From: Paenibacillus sinensis
GTDB lineage: Bacteria; Bacillota; Bacilli; Paenibacillales; Paenibacillaceae
Direction of reading: 5' to 3'
DNA: 43,773 nt
NCBI RefSeq assembly: GCF_019904155.1
Contig: NZ_JAHCMB010000063.1
Coordinates: 28,708 to 72,480, forward strand
Position numbers and translations under genes: made by a program. Shown in pieces: positions 9,668-19,880 of the stretch. Each line of letters starts with the position of its first letter. The first letter of the stretch is position 1. The notes beneath the pieces are model-generated. The model saw nothing but the letters and a program-made list of their open reading frames with translations. It ran no database searches and had not been told where the DNA came from.

Positions 9668-10423
9668 TTAGATTGTGACGCCGCCGGCTGCCAGCAGCTC
9701 CTTGACGGCGACGCTGACCATAATCAGCCCCACCACCGGCGGAACGAACGCATTGCTTGCAGGCGGCTGCTTCGCTTTCCGGATATCCGGCGCATTCTCC
9801 GGCACGATCTTGTCCGTGACATCCTGGCGCGGCTTCATCGGCTCCTCCGTGGAGAAGACGACCTTTACGCCCTTCTTGATGCCGTCCTTGCGCAGTTTCT
9901 GACGGATGACCCGGGCAATCGGGTCCATCGAGGTCTTGGAAATATCCGCGACCTGAAACTTCGTCGGGTCCATCTTGTTGGCTGCGCCCATGCTCGAGAT
10001 CATCGGGATTTTACGGGCCAGACACTGTTTGATCAGATGGATTTTGTAAAAAATCGTATCCGATGCGTCAATGACATAGTCCGGATTGTATTTGAACAGT
10101 TCCTCGTACGTCTCCTCGGTGTAGAACATATTGAGCGCAATCGCTTCGCATTCCGGATTGATCAGCTTGACCCGCTCGACCATCAAATCCGCCTTTTTCT
10201 GCCCGATTGTCGTGGTCAGCGCGTGAATCTGACGGTTGATGTTCGTAATGTCCACGGCGTCCTTGTCGATCAGGATGATCCGGCCGACGCCCGTACGTGC
10301 CAATGCTTCAACCGCAATAGAGCCGACGCCGCCGATGCCGAGCACCGCTACGGTGCTGTTCTTCATGATTTCCAGACCCTCGGGTCCAATCGCCAGCTCG
10401 GTGCGCGAGAACTGATGCAGCAT
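9668..10423 (-). CDS. tcdA: tRNA threonylcarbamoyladenosine dehydratase TcdA
   Basis: TcdA is an E1-like ThiF/MoeB-family enzyme that uses ATP to cyclise t6A37 in ANN-decoding tRNAs to ct6A. The 251-residue protein has the nucleotide-binding GIGGVGS loop (residues 30-36), the DKDAVDITNINRQ motif with the Arg and Asn that contact ATP, VIDASDTIFYK with the metal/ATP Asp, and a hydrophobic C-terminal helix (VVGLIMVSVAVKELLAAGG). The ATG follows AGGAGG at a good distance and lies 12 bp after the aspS stop, so it is the third gene of the hisS-aspS operon, an arrangement seen in other Bacilli (yrvM in B. subtilis). Confidence 0.92.
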   Translation of the reverse strand: MLHQFSRTELAIGPEGLEIMKNSTVAVLGIGGVGSIAVEALARTGVGRIILIDKDAVDITNINRQIHALTTTIGQKKADLMVERVKLINPECEAIALNMFYTEETYEELFKYNPDYVIDASDTIFYKIHLIKQCLARKIPMISSMGAANKMDPTKFQVADISKTSMDPIARVIRQKLRKDGIKKGVKVVFSTEEPMKPRQDVTDKIVPENAPDIRKAKQPPASNAFVPPVVGLIMVSVAVKELLAAGGVTI

Positions 10424-10435
10424 GATGGCTTCCTC

Positions 10436-12211
<1,776 letters not shown>

Positions 12212-12520
12212 AAACTATCATACCCTTTCCTTAGTAAAATCTAACTTTAGAAAATCTTATTTCGAAGAAATCCGGCTTGTACAGGACTTTCGTTATCGGA
12301 GCCAAGCCGACTGACTGGTCCCGCAGCCTGTTTCTTAGACTCGTTTGAAATACCGCCTTGGTTCGCGCTTCTCAGGTAACACTTGTGGCATAACCTTAAG
12401 CCCCTCGTGAGGCGATCTTTCAGACCACGAGACAACCTTGAGCCTGTAAACCTGCCTTCGGACTGTGAAGCTATCTTCAATCTGCGGGACTACCTTCAAG
12501 CCCGTATTATGAGTCGAGCT
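12212..12520 (-). other. hisS-aspS intergenic region
   Basis: A 309-bp gap inside the operon. The half near hisS carries the 19-bp repeat array at 12392-12520, and the remainder contains weaker look-alike segments beginning CTT (for example near 12335-12390). No separate promoter or ribosome binding site with a convincing ORF is present. An open frame at 12247-12480 on the minus strand merely reads through the repeats. Confidence 0.5.
12392..12520 (-). repeat. Degenerate 19-bp tandem repeat
   Basis: Read on the plus strand, consecutive units start with a dinucleotide plus CCTT or TCTT. Four units of exactly 19 bp occupy 12415-12433, 12434-12452, 12453-12471 and 12472-12490, with approximate consensus taCCTTcaagCctgtgaac. 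A 23-bp unit precedes them (12392-12414), a longer one follows, and the hisS stop region itself resembles another copy. Identity between units is modest (about half to two thirds of positions), but the phase is regular. Confidence 0.6.
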
Positions 12521-13783
12521 TTAAGCCTGTTCCGCCAGCACTTCGCCCAGATTCTCCAGCTTCACGGTCCGCTGCTCGCCGGTCGCCATAAACTTCAGGG
12601 CGATTTCACCCCGCTGCAGCTCTTCCTCGCCCAGAATGGCGGTGAAGCGCGCCGACATCCGGTCGGCGGATTTAAACTGCGCCTTCATCTTGCGGCCCAG
12701 ATAATCGCGTTCCGCCGAGAAGCCCTGGCTGCGCAGCAGGTACAGCTGCTTCGTAATCTCCGCCTCGGCTTCCTCGCCGAGCGCCACCAGATACACATCC
12801 AGCGGCTTGACCGCTCCCGTCTCGATCTTCTGATGCTCCAGGATCAGAAGAATCCGTTCGAGCCCGATGCCTAGGCCGATGCCCGGCTGGTCCGGTCCGC
12901 CGATCTCGGCGACCAGGCCGTTGTACCGTCCGCCTCCACCGACGGTGTCGATGGACCCGATGCCCGCCGCCTTATATTCAAAGGCTGTGTGCGTGTAATA
13001 GTCGAGCCCGCGAACAAGGCGGGTATTGACTGAGTAATCAACGCCCATCGCATCCAGATGGCTTCGTACCTTGGCGAAGTGCTCGGTGCACTCTTCGTCC
13101 AGGCTGTCCAGAATAGACGGCGCGTCCGTGAACTTGTCCTGGTCGATCTTGCAGTCCAGTACGCGCAGCGGATTGCGCTCCATGCGGCGCTGGCAGTCGC
13201 TGCACAGGCTGTCCTTCATCGGACGCAGGAAGCCGAGCAGCTTCTCGCGGTATGCCGCGCGGCTCGGAATATTGCCGACCGAATTGATCTCCACCCGGAC
13301 GCCCTGCAGACCGAGGTCCTTGCAGAATTGGTAGCCGAGGGAGATGACCTCCGCGTCGATCGCCGGATCGACCGCGCCGAACGCCTCGACCCCGAACTGA
13401 TGGAATTGGCGATACCGGCCGGCCTGCGGGCGCTCATAACGGAACATCGGTCCGATATAATACAGCTTGCTGACATCAGGCTCCCCGTACAGCTTATTCT
13501 GTACATAAGCCCGGACAACGCCGGCCGTTCCTTCCGGACGCAGCGCCAGATCCCGGCCGCCCTTGTCCTTGAAGTTGTACATTTCGCCTTCCACGATATC
13601 GGTCGTTTCGCCGACGCCGCGTTCGAACAGCTCCGTATGCTCAAACATCGGAGTGCGAATTTCGCGATAATTGAAGCGCCGGCACAAATCTCTGGCCTTT
13701 TCTTCGACGAACTGCCATCTCTCCACCGCACCGGGCAGGAAATCCTGCGTTCCGGTCGGCTTCTCGATTCTCTCTTTAGCCAA
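12521..13783 (-). CDS. hisS: Histidyl-tRNA synthetase
   Basis: HisRS charges tRNA-His. The 420-residue protein shows KPTGTQDFLPG at the N-terminus, motif 2 (MFRYERPQAGRYRQFHQFG), the HisA motif LVRGLDYYTHTAFEY, GGGGRYNGLV, and motif 3 GLGIGLERILL, followed by the anticodon-binding domain (about 330-420). The start is TTG at 13783, placed 9 bases after AGGAGG, and the open frame to 13804 would overlap that ribosome binding site. It is the first gene after a T-box leader and terminator at 13834-14177. Confidence 0.97.
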   Translation of the reverse strand: MAKERIEKPTGTQDFLPGAVERWQFVEEKARDLCRRFNYREIRTPMFEHTELFERGVGETTDIVEGEMYNFKDKGGRDLALRPEGTAGVVRAYVQNKLYGEPDVSKLYYIGPMFRYERPQAGRYRQFHQFGVEAFGAVDPAIDAEVISLGYQFCKDLGLQGVRVEINSVGNIPSRAAYREKLLGFLRPMKDSLCSDCQRRMERNPLRVLDCKIDQDKFTDAPSILDSLDEECTEHFAKVRSHLDAMGVDYSVNTRLVRGLDYYTHTAFEYKAAGIGSIDTVGGGGRYNGLVAEIGGPDQPGIGLGIGLERILLILEHQKIETGAVKPLDVYLVALGEEAEAEITKQLYLLRSQGFSAERDYLGRKMKAQFKSADRMSARFTAILGEEELQRGEIALKFMATGEQRTVKLENLGEVLAEQA

Positions 13784-13833
13784 CTTATGATCCCTCCTGA
13801 ACAATGCCCTTGGAAGATTTGCAAATTTGCATT

Positions 13834-13874
13834 AAAAAATCCCCCGCCCTGTTTCATCAACAGGGACGAGGGAT
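13834..13874 (-). terminator. T-box controlled intrinsic terminator before hisS
   Basis: On the minus strand TCCCTCGTCCCTGTT pairs with AACAGGGCGGGGGA around a short loop and is followed by a run of six U (plus A at 13834-13839). It lies 50 bp before the hisS start and immediately after the T-box sequence, as expected of the terminator that competes with the antiterminator. Confidence 0.88.
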
Positions 13875-14177
13875 TATCCTAACGATATTCACCCGTGGTA
13901 CCACCCACATTCCGGCCGGAATTTCTTACGTTCTTCCGTCCGCTTCAAGCGGTTAACGCCCGCCTACGCGCAGCGGCTACTGAGGCGGATCTGTCCGCTG
14001 TTCGCCGTACGTTCTCGGGGAAGTCATTCATTCGCTCATCAACAGAATCCTTGCAGCCGGGTTGAATTACAGGTTGACGGAATCATCAATCATAAATTCA
14101 ACGGGGATTCCTCTCTGGGGTTGTGGATATCGAATTACTTGGTCCCGTCATCAAAACATTTATTAATAGCCGTATAC
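13834..14177 (-). ncRNA. T-box riboswitch leader of the hisS-aspS-tcdA operon
   Basis: The minus-strand leader has the hallmark T-box sequence GTGGTACCACG (plus 13894-13904), which pairs with the uncharged tRNA acceptor end. It also has a stem I whose base is TGACGGGA/TTCCGTCA, an AGTA in the 5' side of the specifier loop, an AGAGAG segment and a GTTG in the apical part. Readthrough occurs when uncharged tRNA binds. In the 3' side of the specifier loop I read a GAT (plus 14085-14087) followed by a purine, an aspartate codon, and no His codon there. The sensor therefore seems to be tRNA-Asp. The specifier assignment is inference from a hand-drawn fold. Confidence 0.9.
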
Positions 14178-14183
14178 CCATAG

Positions 14184-14212
14184 ATTCTACTGAATCAAAG
14201 CACTAAAGTCAA
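14184..14212 (-). promoter_or_regulatory. SigA-type promoter of the hisS operon
   Basis: On the minus strand TTGACT (14207-14212) and TAGAAT (14184-14189) are separated by exactly 17 bp, just upstream of T-box stem I. The predicted transcript start is near 14177. Confidence 0.8.
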
Positions 14213-14273
14213 GGATTAACACCTGATGTCCTCTTTTTGCGGGGCCGGATGTCTTGCAGGAATACGAATGAAC

Positions 14274-14303
14274 AAAAAATGACCCGAAGATCATCTCTTC
14301 GGG
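14274..14303 (-). terminator. Intrinsic terminator
   Basis: CCCGAAGA (14283-14290) pairs with TCTTCGGG (14296-14303) around TCATC. On the minus strand six U follow (A at 14274-14279). It lies downstream of the small gene ending at 14515 and upstream of the hisS promoter. Confidence 0.8.
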
Positions 14304-14514
14304 CCCATCACATATATTATAAAAAAGGGGGTCATGCTGTTATTATAAACAGGCTATATTAAGCGATCATGTACATTATATTACGTGTATATTACAGAAA
14401 AGAAAGCGCTTCATATATGACTGGTTTTCGCGTTTTCTTGCCTTCAGAAGCAAGCCCCGCGTCAGGCAGGACAGCGGGGCTTGCTGTGGCTTCCTGCTCC
14501 GTGCTAATCAAGGT
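14304..14514. other. AT-rich intergenic DNA between terminator hairpins
   Basis: About 210 bp. It contains a GAAAGCGCTTC palindrome (14402-14412) and a perfect 11-bp stem GCAAGCCCCGC/GCGGGGCTTGC (14450-14460 with 14474-14484) that could act as a weak terminator for the gene ending at 14515, although its U tract is poor. No ORF with a ribosome binding site was found. A small RNA ending at the 14274-14303 terminator is possible but unsupported. Confidence 0.4.
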
Positions 14515-14949
14515 CTATTCAAAGACCTCAACATAACCGTTCTTGCTGCGGAGCGTATGAACAACAGCGTCAAAATCATCATCGCTGGCCTTGATCTCCA
14601 TGACGTAACGAAGATCGCCCAGATCTGCATCGTCATAGGCCTGAGTTCTCCCATCACCTATGCCGCTATTGTTATTGCGAGACGTACCATCGACAGCTTC
14701 TCCGCCTGCGGCGGCGACTACTGCAGGGTAGGCTGCAGGGGCTGCTCCATAGCTGGCCGGCGCAGTTCCGGTACTGATTCCCCCCAGATTGTTGACAGGC
14801 AAGAGCGGGACCAGGAGATTCCGATCGTTGCCGAGCGGGTCCGTAAGCGCCCATACATCCAGCCCGTCCGCTTTATAGCCGATCAGCGCCGTCTTGGCGC
14901 CTTCCGCGTCGTCTTCCGTTCTGAAGTAAGCCTGAATGCGTTTGGTCAT
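14515..14949 (-). CDS. Hypothetical protein with Ala/Gly-rich linker, unknown function
   Basis: This 144-residue protein is not recognised. Residues 1-50 (TKRIQAYFRTEDDAEGAKTAL) look like a small alpha/beta domain that resembles the N-terminal part of GSP17M/YflT-type stress proteins. A low-complexity Ala/Gly/Pro linker spans about 58-100 (ASYGAAPAAYPAVVAAAGG), and the end (YVMEIKASDDDFDAVVHTL) looks like a second short alpha/beta unit. No signal peptide or membrane segment is seen. The ATG at 14949 follows AGGAGGG. Its leader carries two tandem copies of the AGTTTTG/CAAAACT element. It follows the DJ-1/PfpI gene on the same strand, which in Bacilli is often stress induced. A stress role is only a suggestion. 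Confidence 0.75.
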   Translation of the reverse strand: MTKRIQAYFRTEDDAEGAKTALIGYKADGLDVWALTDPLGNDRNLLVPLLPVNNLGGISTGTAPASYGAAPAAYPAVVAAAGGEAVDGTSRNNNSGIGDGRTQAYDDADLGDLRYVMEIKASDDDFDAVVHTLRSKNGYVEVFE

Positions 14950-14965
14950 GATTAGCCCTCCTAAA

Positions 14966-15022
14966 AGTTTTGTGATGAAATCACTACACTGAGGTACATC
15001 CAGCAAAACTGACTTCGTAAGC
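14966..15022 (-). repeat. AGTTTTG hairpin leader element, proximal copy (gene at 14949)
   Basis: On the minus strand: a GCTT-ACG-AAGT hairpin, then AGTTTTG (plus CAAAACT 15004-15010), 31 variable bases and CAAAACT (plus AGTTTTG 14966-14972), leading straight into TTTAGGAGG. The variable part can fold into CTGG/CTCAG and GTGAT/ATCAC hairpins, giving a three-way junction. It differs from the distal copy at about three positions. Confidence 0.75.
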
Positions 15023-15030
15023 ATTCACTT

Positions 15031-15087
15031 AGTTTTGTGGTGAAATCACTACACTGAGGTACATCCAACAAAACTGGCTTCGTAAGC
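15031..15087 (-). repeat. AGTTTTG hairpin leader element, distal copy (gene at 14949)
   Basis: Second copy with a period of 65 bp: GCTT-ACG-AAGC, AGTTTTG (plus 15069-15075), 31 variable bases and CAAAACT (plus 15031-15037), followed by the linker AAGTGAAT. It sits between the stop of the DJ-1/PfpI gene (15114) and the proximal copy. Confidence 0.75.
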
Positions 15088-15113
15088 ATCCTGCCTGAAT
15101 AAGCGAGACCGGC

Positions 15114-15638
15114 TTATCGGGATACCGAAACCTTAAGCGACCGGAGCAGCTCGCGAACGAAGGCAGGTTCGTCTTTCGGCGTGCGCGATGTAATAAAATT
15201 TTGGTCCACAACCACCTCTTCATCCTTGAAGGAAGCTCCGGCGTTCACCATATCATCCTTGAGCGGAGGGTAGGATGTGATCGTCCGGCCCTTCAGCAGA
15301 CCCGCGCTGATCAGAATTTGCGGGCCATGGCAGATAGCCGCGATCGGCTTGCCCGCTGAGTTGAATTCCTTCACAAAATTCAGGATTCCGGGGTCTGACC
15401 GCAGTCCTTCAGGAGAAGAACCTCCCGGGATCACCACCGCATCATAATCGGCCGCTTTGACTTCGGAGATGGCCTTGTCGGCTGTATAAGAGGCTTCGCC
15501 TTTTTTGCCTTTCAGAGTCTCGTCTTTTTTCAGTCCAATAATAACAGCCTCATGGCCGGCCTCTTTAATGGCATCGTACGGAACCTTCATTTCGGAATCC
15601 TCAAACTGACTTGCCAGCAGAAAAGCTACTTTACTCAT
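15114..15638 (-). CDS. DJ-1/PfpI-family type 1 glutamine amidotransferase-like protein
   Basis: This 174-residue member of the DJ-1/PfpI superfamily belongs to the PfpI/YraA/YhbO type. It has the nucleophilic Cys in the elbow AAICHGPQIL (about residues 100-109), the acidic residue in SQFEDSEM and the PGG loop VVIPGGSSPEGLR. YraA and YhbO have been described as protein deglycases or general stress proteins, but the activity is disputed. The ATG at 15638 has AAAGGAG about 11 bases upstream. The open frame continues to 15941, but the added residues resemble no domain. It is followed after 165 bp by the small unknown gene and the tandem leader elements. Confidence 0.9.
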   Translation of the reverse strand: MSKVAFLLASQFEDSEMKVPYDAIKEAGHEAVIIGLKKDETLKGKKGEASYTADKAISEVKAADYDAVVIPGGSSPEGLRSDPGILNFVKEFNSAGKPIAAICHGPQILISAGLLKGRTITSYPPLKDDMVNAGASFKDEEVVVDQNFITSRTPKDEPAFVRELLRSLKVSVSR

Positions 15639-16152
15639 GGTAAAAGTTTCTCCTTTCTGATTTGGTCGTCTACTCTGATGTATTACCCGCCCTGGCTCTT
15701 CCTCTAACGGCATAGCTAAGACTAAAGCCCCTTGGCCCTTTAAATGCTGCATCTGAACCGACATAGTAAAAGCACAATGAATTCCCAACCCGGGCAGTGT
15801 CTTTGATCGGCAAGCGTGCTTCCACTCTCTCCCGCTCATGTACGCATTATGTACGCGGCAGCAAAAGCCGGCTTTGTCCTTTGCACATCTCGCGTGGAAC
15901 TGCGGTTTCGCCCGATTCCCTCGCAAAAGCGTTGGCCTCACTCCGGCTGCTTGCCGAAAGAGCGCCGAGCCGGGTCCAGGCGTTGGCCTGAGGTGAAAGT
16001 CTCATGTTCATTCTCTCCGATGGCTGACAGGATAGCTGCAACAGCAGTGTGCCCCATCCGTGGGTTCCCTATCCACCATTCACCCGAGCCTTCCGTTCTC
16101 TTTCAAAATAAACACTCATTTCTTGAAAAAGAGCTGCTCCCTTAAAATTTCT
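15639..16152. other. Gap of about 500 bp without a supported gene
   Basis: Open frames exist on both strands, but none has a ribosome binding site or recognisable protein. It contains a GTACGCATTATGTACGC inverted repeat (15840-15856). The minus-strand promoter of the PfpI-type gene should lie near 15660-15800, but no strong hexamer pair was found. Confidence 0.5.
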
Positions 16153-16195
16153 ATAAAAAAAGCTGCTTCGCCGTCTGCCGCGAAACAACTTTTTG
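16153..16195 (-). terminator. Terminator after the HAD gene
   Basis: AAG-TG-TTCGC pairs with GCGAA-CA-CTT with two mismatches (16160-16172 with 16179-16191). On the minus strand seven U follow (A at 16154-16160), about 30 bp after the HAD stop codon. Confidence 0.7.
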
Positions 16196-16225
16196 TCCTC
16201 TCATGAGTACACTGTCCAGGAGTGG

Positions 16226-16936
16226 CTATACAAAATCCAGAATCCGCCGAAAATCTCCGTCCCATATCTGGTATTTGCAATCGACCTCCGCTGCGTCCGG
16301 CGAGCTGTTCGAATGAATATAGATCGCATCGATGCCTGCCCGCCGCGCGCCCTCTACATCGGTTGTATGATCGTTGCCGATCATAACCGCTGAAGACAGG
16401 TCGGCTCCGTAAGTATCCGCCAGGTACCTGAAGAACAGCGGGTCTGGCTTGCTGATGCCAGCTTCAGACGAAATAGCGATGCCATCAAGCAGCTTGTCCA
16501 GTCCAAGCACCCGCAGCTCCGCTTCGACAAACGTCTTCTGCCCGTTAGAGAGCAGATACAGCTTGCAGCCCTTTTCGCGGAGCGCGAGAAGAGTTTCCTC
16601 TACTCCGTCATACAGCGCAAGCCGCCGCATTGACAAGAGACGCAGCCAACGGACCGTTTCCTCCGCCCAGGCTCTCCCGAGCTTGACACCTTTGCGGGCG
16701 GCAATCGCCTCGAATGTTTCCTCCATTACGAAATCGGGGAATTCGCAAGGCGTCTTCGGGCAGCTCATCTGCCGGCCGATCTCTTCGTGAAACTCGCGGA
16801 ACAGCTCCTGAGCCTCCATGGGCACTCCGCCATACCTGAAATGAAAGCTTAATGTCTGCCAGAGCTGATCATCACTCTCGTCGGTATGGATATCGATCAG
16901 CGTTCCGTATAAATCGAAAATTACCGTCTTGTACAT
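16226..16936 (-). CDS. HAD-superfamily hydrolase, YjjG/haloacid dehalogenase-like
   Basis: This 236-residue HAD protein has motif I VIFDLYGTLID (nucleophile Asp8), motif II YLLSNGQ, motif III Lys in GISKPDPLFF and motif IV MIGNDHTTDVEGARRAG, with a helical cap between I and II. Asp+2 of motif I, the general acid in phosphatases of this superfamily, is Tyr here (DLY instead of DxD), as in 2-haloacid dehalogenases and some uncharacterised YjjG-like proteins. It may therefore not be an ordinary phosphatase. The ATG follows GGAGGGG. It appears to be a single-gene unit between dtd and the PfpI gene. Substrate is unknown. Confidence 0.88.
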   Translation of the reverse strand: MYKTVIFDLYGTLIDIHTDESDDQLWQTLSFHFRYGGVPMEAQELFREFHEEIGRQMSCPKTPCEFPDFVMEETFEAIAARKGVKLGRAWAEETVRWLRLLSMRRLALYDGVEETLLALREKGCKLYLLSNGQKTFVEAELRVLGLDKLLDGIAISSEAGISKPDPLFFRYLADTYGADLSSAVMIGNDHTTDVEGARRAGIDAIYIHSNSSPDAAEVDCKYQIWDGDFRRILDFV

Positions 16937-17046
16937 AGTTCCCCTCCATATATCCGCTGATTAGCTCTACATTGCAATATTATATCGCAAGAAATCGGTC
17001 TTGGGTGAAACGTTTAAGTCAGTCTTTAGCTTCAGTTGAATTTCAT

Positions 17047-17090
17047 AAAAAAAAGGACGGAGCCGGAGCGTCCCCGCTCCTTCTCCATCC
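17047..17090 (-). terminator. Terminator after dtd
   Basis: On the minus strand GGATGGAG pairs with CTCCGTCC (plus 17083-17090 with 17055-17062), enclosing a GGAGC/GCTCC hairpin and followed by eight U (A at 17047-17054). It ends the relA-dtd transcript seven bases after the dtd stop. Confidence 0.9.
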
Positions 17091-17097
17091 CTTCCCT

Positions 17098-17541
17098 TTA
17101 CGCCCGGCTGTCCACGATCAGGGTAACCGGCCCCCAATTCGTAAGCGAGACATCCATCATCGCCCCGAATATACCGGTCTCTACGCCAAGACCATGCCCG
17201 GCCAGCTCCGAGTTAAAATAATCATACAGCCGCTTCGCTTCTTCAGGAGGCGCTGCCCCCATGAAGTTCGGGCGCCGCCCTTTGCGGCAGTCGCCGTACA
17301 GCGTGAACTGGGACACGGAGAGTATAGCTCCTCCGGTCTCGGTGACGCTGTGGTTCATTTTGCCTGCCTCATCCTCAAAGATCCGAAGTCCGGCGATTTT
17401 ATCGGCAAGGTACTTGGCGTCCTTCTCGGTATCTTCATGGGTTACACCCACCAGCAGCATGAGCCCTTCGCCAATGGCTCCGGCCGTCTCACCTGCAACG
17501 GTTACCCGCGCCTCCTTGCAGCGCTGCACCACAACTCTCAC
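17098..17541 (-). CDS. dtd: D-aminoacyl-tRNA deacylase
   Basis: DTD hydrolyses D-aminoacyl-tRNAs and so protects translation from D-amino acids. The protein shows the motif [11 protein letters not shown] (family SQFTL) in the middle and NWGPVT near the C-terminus, corresponding to the cross-subunit Gly-Pro motif that sits in the active site of the homodimer. Three starts are possible: TTG 17574, GTG 17550 and GTG 17541. I chose 17541 because it gives MRVVVQRC, the usual DTD N-terminus, and 147 residues, the usual length. GGGAG lies upstream. It follows relA by about 40 bp and shares its transcript, as in other Bacilli. Confidence 0.94.
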   Translation of the reverse strand: MRVVVQRCKEARVTVAGETAGAIGEGLMLLVGVTHEDTEKDAKYLADKIAGLRIFEDEAGKMNHSVTETGGAILSVSQFTLYGDCRKGRRPNFMGAAPPEEAKRLYDYFNSELAGHGLGVETGIFGAMMDVSLTNWGPVTLIVDSRA

Positions 17542-17582
17542 TTCTGCCACATCTCCCGACGCCAAATTCCTCAAGCTTTCGC

Positions 17583-19760
17583 TTACTGCATAATCCGGTG
17601 AACGGTGTACACATCTTTGACCCGCTTTACCTTTTCCACAACCGAATATAAATGATCCGTGTTCCGAATCAGAATCGTCATATGAATCAGCGCCATTTTA
17701 TTCTTGTCGGAACGCCCCGTAACTGCTGAAATGTTGGTCTTGCTCTCGGAGACCGCCTGAAGCACCTCGTTCAGCAGGCCACTCCGGTCATGGCCCGTAA
17801 TTTCGATGTCGACGCTGTAATTCGCCTCCATGCTGCCTTCCCATTCCACCTCAATGACGCGTGCGGCTTCCTCGCTCTCCTCGGCTTTGATGTTCGGACA
17901 GTCCGAGCGATGCACCGATACGCCGCGGCCGCGGGTTACGTAGCCCACGATATCATCACCCGGCACCGGGTTGCAGCATCTGGCGAAACGGACCAGCAGA
18001 TTGTCGATGCCTTTGACACGAACGCCGTTCGTAGGCTGGTTGCGCTTCTCGGCAACCTTGATTTCCTTCTTCTCCGTCGTAAGCTCTAAGTGAGCAACCG
18101 CGGCTTCCTCCTGCTCCTTGCGGAGCTTCTCGGTCAGACGCGTGGCGATCTGCGCAGCCGTAATACCGCCGAAGCCGACCGCGGAGAGCATATCCTCGAT
18201 ATCGTTGAACGCAAATTTTTTGGCCGCCTCCAGCAGCTTGTCATCAGTCATCCATTCGGATGGTTCAATACCGAGCCGCTTCAGCTCCCGTTCGATCGCC
18301 TCGCGTCCCTTCTCGACGTTCTCCTCGCGCTTCTCCTTCTTGAACCACTGCTTGATCTTGCTTCTGGCATGCGAAGACTGGGCGATCTTGAGCCAATCCC
18401 GGCTCGGCCCGTAAGAATGCTTCGAGGTCAGGATTTCGACAATATCACCGGTCTTGAGTTTATGATCGAGCGGGACAATCCGTCCATTCACCTTCGCGCC
18501 GATGGTGCGGTTGCCGACCTCCGTATGAATACGGAACGCAAAGTCAAGCGGAACAGAGCCAGCAGGCAGCTCGATGACTTCCCCTTTAGGCGTAAATACG
18601 AAGACGAGGTCGGAGAAAAAGTCCATTTTTAGCGATTCGACAAACTCCGAGGCATCCTTGGCTTCATGCTGAAGCTCCAAAATCTCGCGAAAAAAAGGCA
18701 TCCGGTTCTCAGGATTGGCGGTTGTGCCGCTTCCCTCCTTGTATGCCCAGTGTGCCGCTATTCCAAATTCGGCCGTGCGATGCATTTCCCAGGTCCGGAT
18801 CTGAACCTCCGTCGGTTCTCCGCCGGGACCCACAACCGTCGTATGCAAAGACTGATACATATTCGCCTTTGGCATGGCGATGTAATCCTTGAAACGTCCG
18901 GGCATCGGCTTCCACAGCGTGTGGATAATGCCCAGCGTGGCATAACAATCCTTGATGTTGTCAACGATAATCCGTATCGCCAGCAGATCGTAGATTTCAT
19001 TGAACTGCTTGTTCTTCGTCGTCATTTTGTTGTAGACGCTGTAAATATGCTTGGGGCGGCCTGAAAGATCGCCTTCAATGCCCATTTCGTCCAGCTTGAC
19101 GCGGATGCGGCTGATGACGCTATCGATGAACTGTTCGCGCTCGGCGCGTTTTTTGTGCATCAGATTGGCAATCCGGTAATACTGCTGGGGGTTCAAATAA
19201 CGGAGCGCAATATCCTCCATCTCCCACTTGATCGCGGAAATACCGAGACGGTCGGCGATGGGACAGAAAATCTCCAGCGTCTCATACGAGATGCGCCGCT
19301 GGCTTTCTTCCGATTGATATTTCAGGGTACGCATATTATGAAGGCGGTCCGCCAGTTTGATTACGATCACACGGATGTCCTGCGCCATGGCGATGAACAT
19401 CTTGCGGTAATTCTCGTTCTGCTGCTCTTCCTTGGACCGGAAACGGATGCGCTCCAGCTTGGTCAGGCCGTCTACGAGCATGGCGCAGGTGTCGCCGAAT
19501 TTCTCCCGGATCTGTTCGAGCGATACCGTCGTATCTTCCACAACATCATGCAGCAGAGCCGCAATAATTGAAATGACATCCATCTGCATGCCTACAACAA
19601 TATCGGCAACCGCTAACGGATGCAGGATGTATGGCTCTCCCGATTTGCGCACCTGCCCGTAGTGGGCCTGGTCGGCAAATTCATAAGCTTCTTGTATGCG
19701 CGGAAGGTCTTTTTCTTTTATATAGGCTCCGGCCTTTTCCAGTAATCGCTCAATGCCCAT
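17583..19760 (-). CDS. relA: Bifunctional (p)ppGpp synthetase/hydrolase Rel
   Basis: Rel makes and degrades (p)ppGpp in the stringent response. The 725-residue protein has the hydrolase domain with HDVVEDT (near residue 72) and [13 protein letters not shown], the synthetase domain with [20 protein letters not shown] (about 290-310), then TGS (about 395-455), a zinc-finger-type region with [20 protein letters not shown] and a C-terminal ACT domain (about 650-725). The synthetase loop has the RxKD signature of bifunctional enzymes, not the ExDD of monofunctional RelA. All catalytic residues look intact. It is transcribed with dtd from the promoter at 19852-19880. Confidence 0.96.
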   Translation of the reverse strand: MGIERLLEKAGAYIKEKDLPRIQEAYEFADQAHYGQVRKSGEPYILHPLAVADIVVGMQMDVISIIAALLHDVVEDTTVSLEQIREKFGDTCAMLVDGLTKLERIRFRSKEEQQNENYRKMFIAMAQDIRVIVIKLADRLHNMRTLKYQSEESQRRISYETLEIFCPIADRLGISAIKWEMEDIALRYLNPQQYYRIANLMHKKRAEREQFIDSVISRIRVKLDEMGIEGDLSGRPKHIYSVYNKMTTKNKQFNEIYDLLAIRIIVDNIKDCYATLGIIHTLWKPMPGRFKDYIAMPKANMYQSLHTTVVGPGGEPTEVQIRTWEMHRTAEFGIAAHWAYKEGSGTTANPENRMPFFREILELQHEAKDASEFVESLKMDFFSDLVFVFTPKGEVIELPAGSVPLDFAFRIHTEVGNRTIGAKVNGRIVPLDHKLKTGDIVEILTSKHSYGPSRDWLKIAQSSHARSKIKQWFKKEKREENVEKGREAIERELKRLGIEPSEWMTDDKLLEAAKKFAFNDIEDMLSAVGFGGITAAQIATRLTEKLRKEQEEAAVAHLELTTEKKEIKVAEKRNQPTNGVRVKGIDNLLVRFARCCNPVPGDDIVGYVTRGRGVSVHRSDCPNIKAEESEEAARVIEVEWEGSMEANYSVDIEITGHDRSGLLNEVLQAVSESKTNISAVTGRSDKNKMALIHMTILIRNTDHLYSVVEKVKRVKDVYTVHRIMQ

Positions 19761-19851
19761 ACTCGTCGTATCCGTGTCCTTTCTGTAATAAAATGAACCC
19801 GAGCCGTAGCGCTTGCACGCAGGCAGGGTTCGGTTCGTAAGTTTTCCTATA

Positions 19852-19880
19852 ATTATGACGCTTGCGGCGGATTACGTCAA
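19852..19880 (-). promoter_or_regulatory. SigA-type promoter of relA-dtd
   Basis: On the minus strand TTGACG (19875-19880) and CATAAT (19852-19857) are separated by 17 bp, about 90 bp upstream of the relA start. Confidence 0.75.

Noticed and set aside
12247..12480. 77-codon minus-strand ORF in the hisS-aspS gap
   Set aside because: It reads through the 19-bp repeats, which are not codon-phased, and has no ribosome binding site.
14402..14412. cre-like GAAAGCGCTTC palindrome
   Set aside because: The spacing does not fit the CcpA consensus TGNAANCGNWNNCA, and it is not placed at a promoter.
14450..14484. GCAAGCCCCGC/GCGGGGCTTGC hairpin as a certain terminator
   Set aside because: The stem is perfect but neither strand has a good U tract, so it is only mentioned within the intergenic entry.
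15639..15941. Upstream extension of the DJ-1/PfpI gene
   Set aside because: The extra residues are basic and unordered. The ATG at 15638 has a ribosome binding site and gives the family N-terminus.
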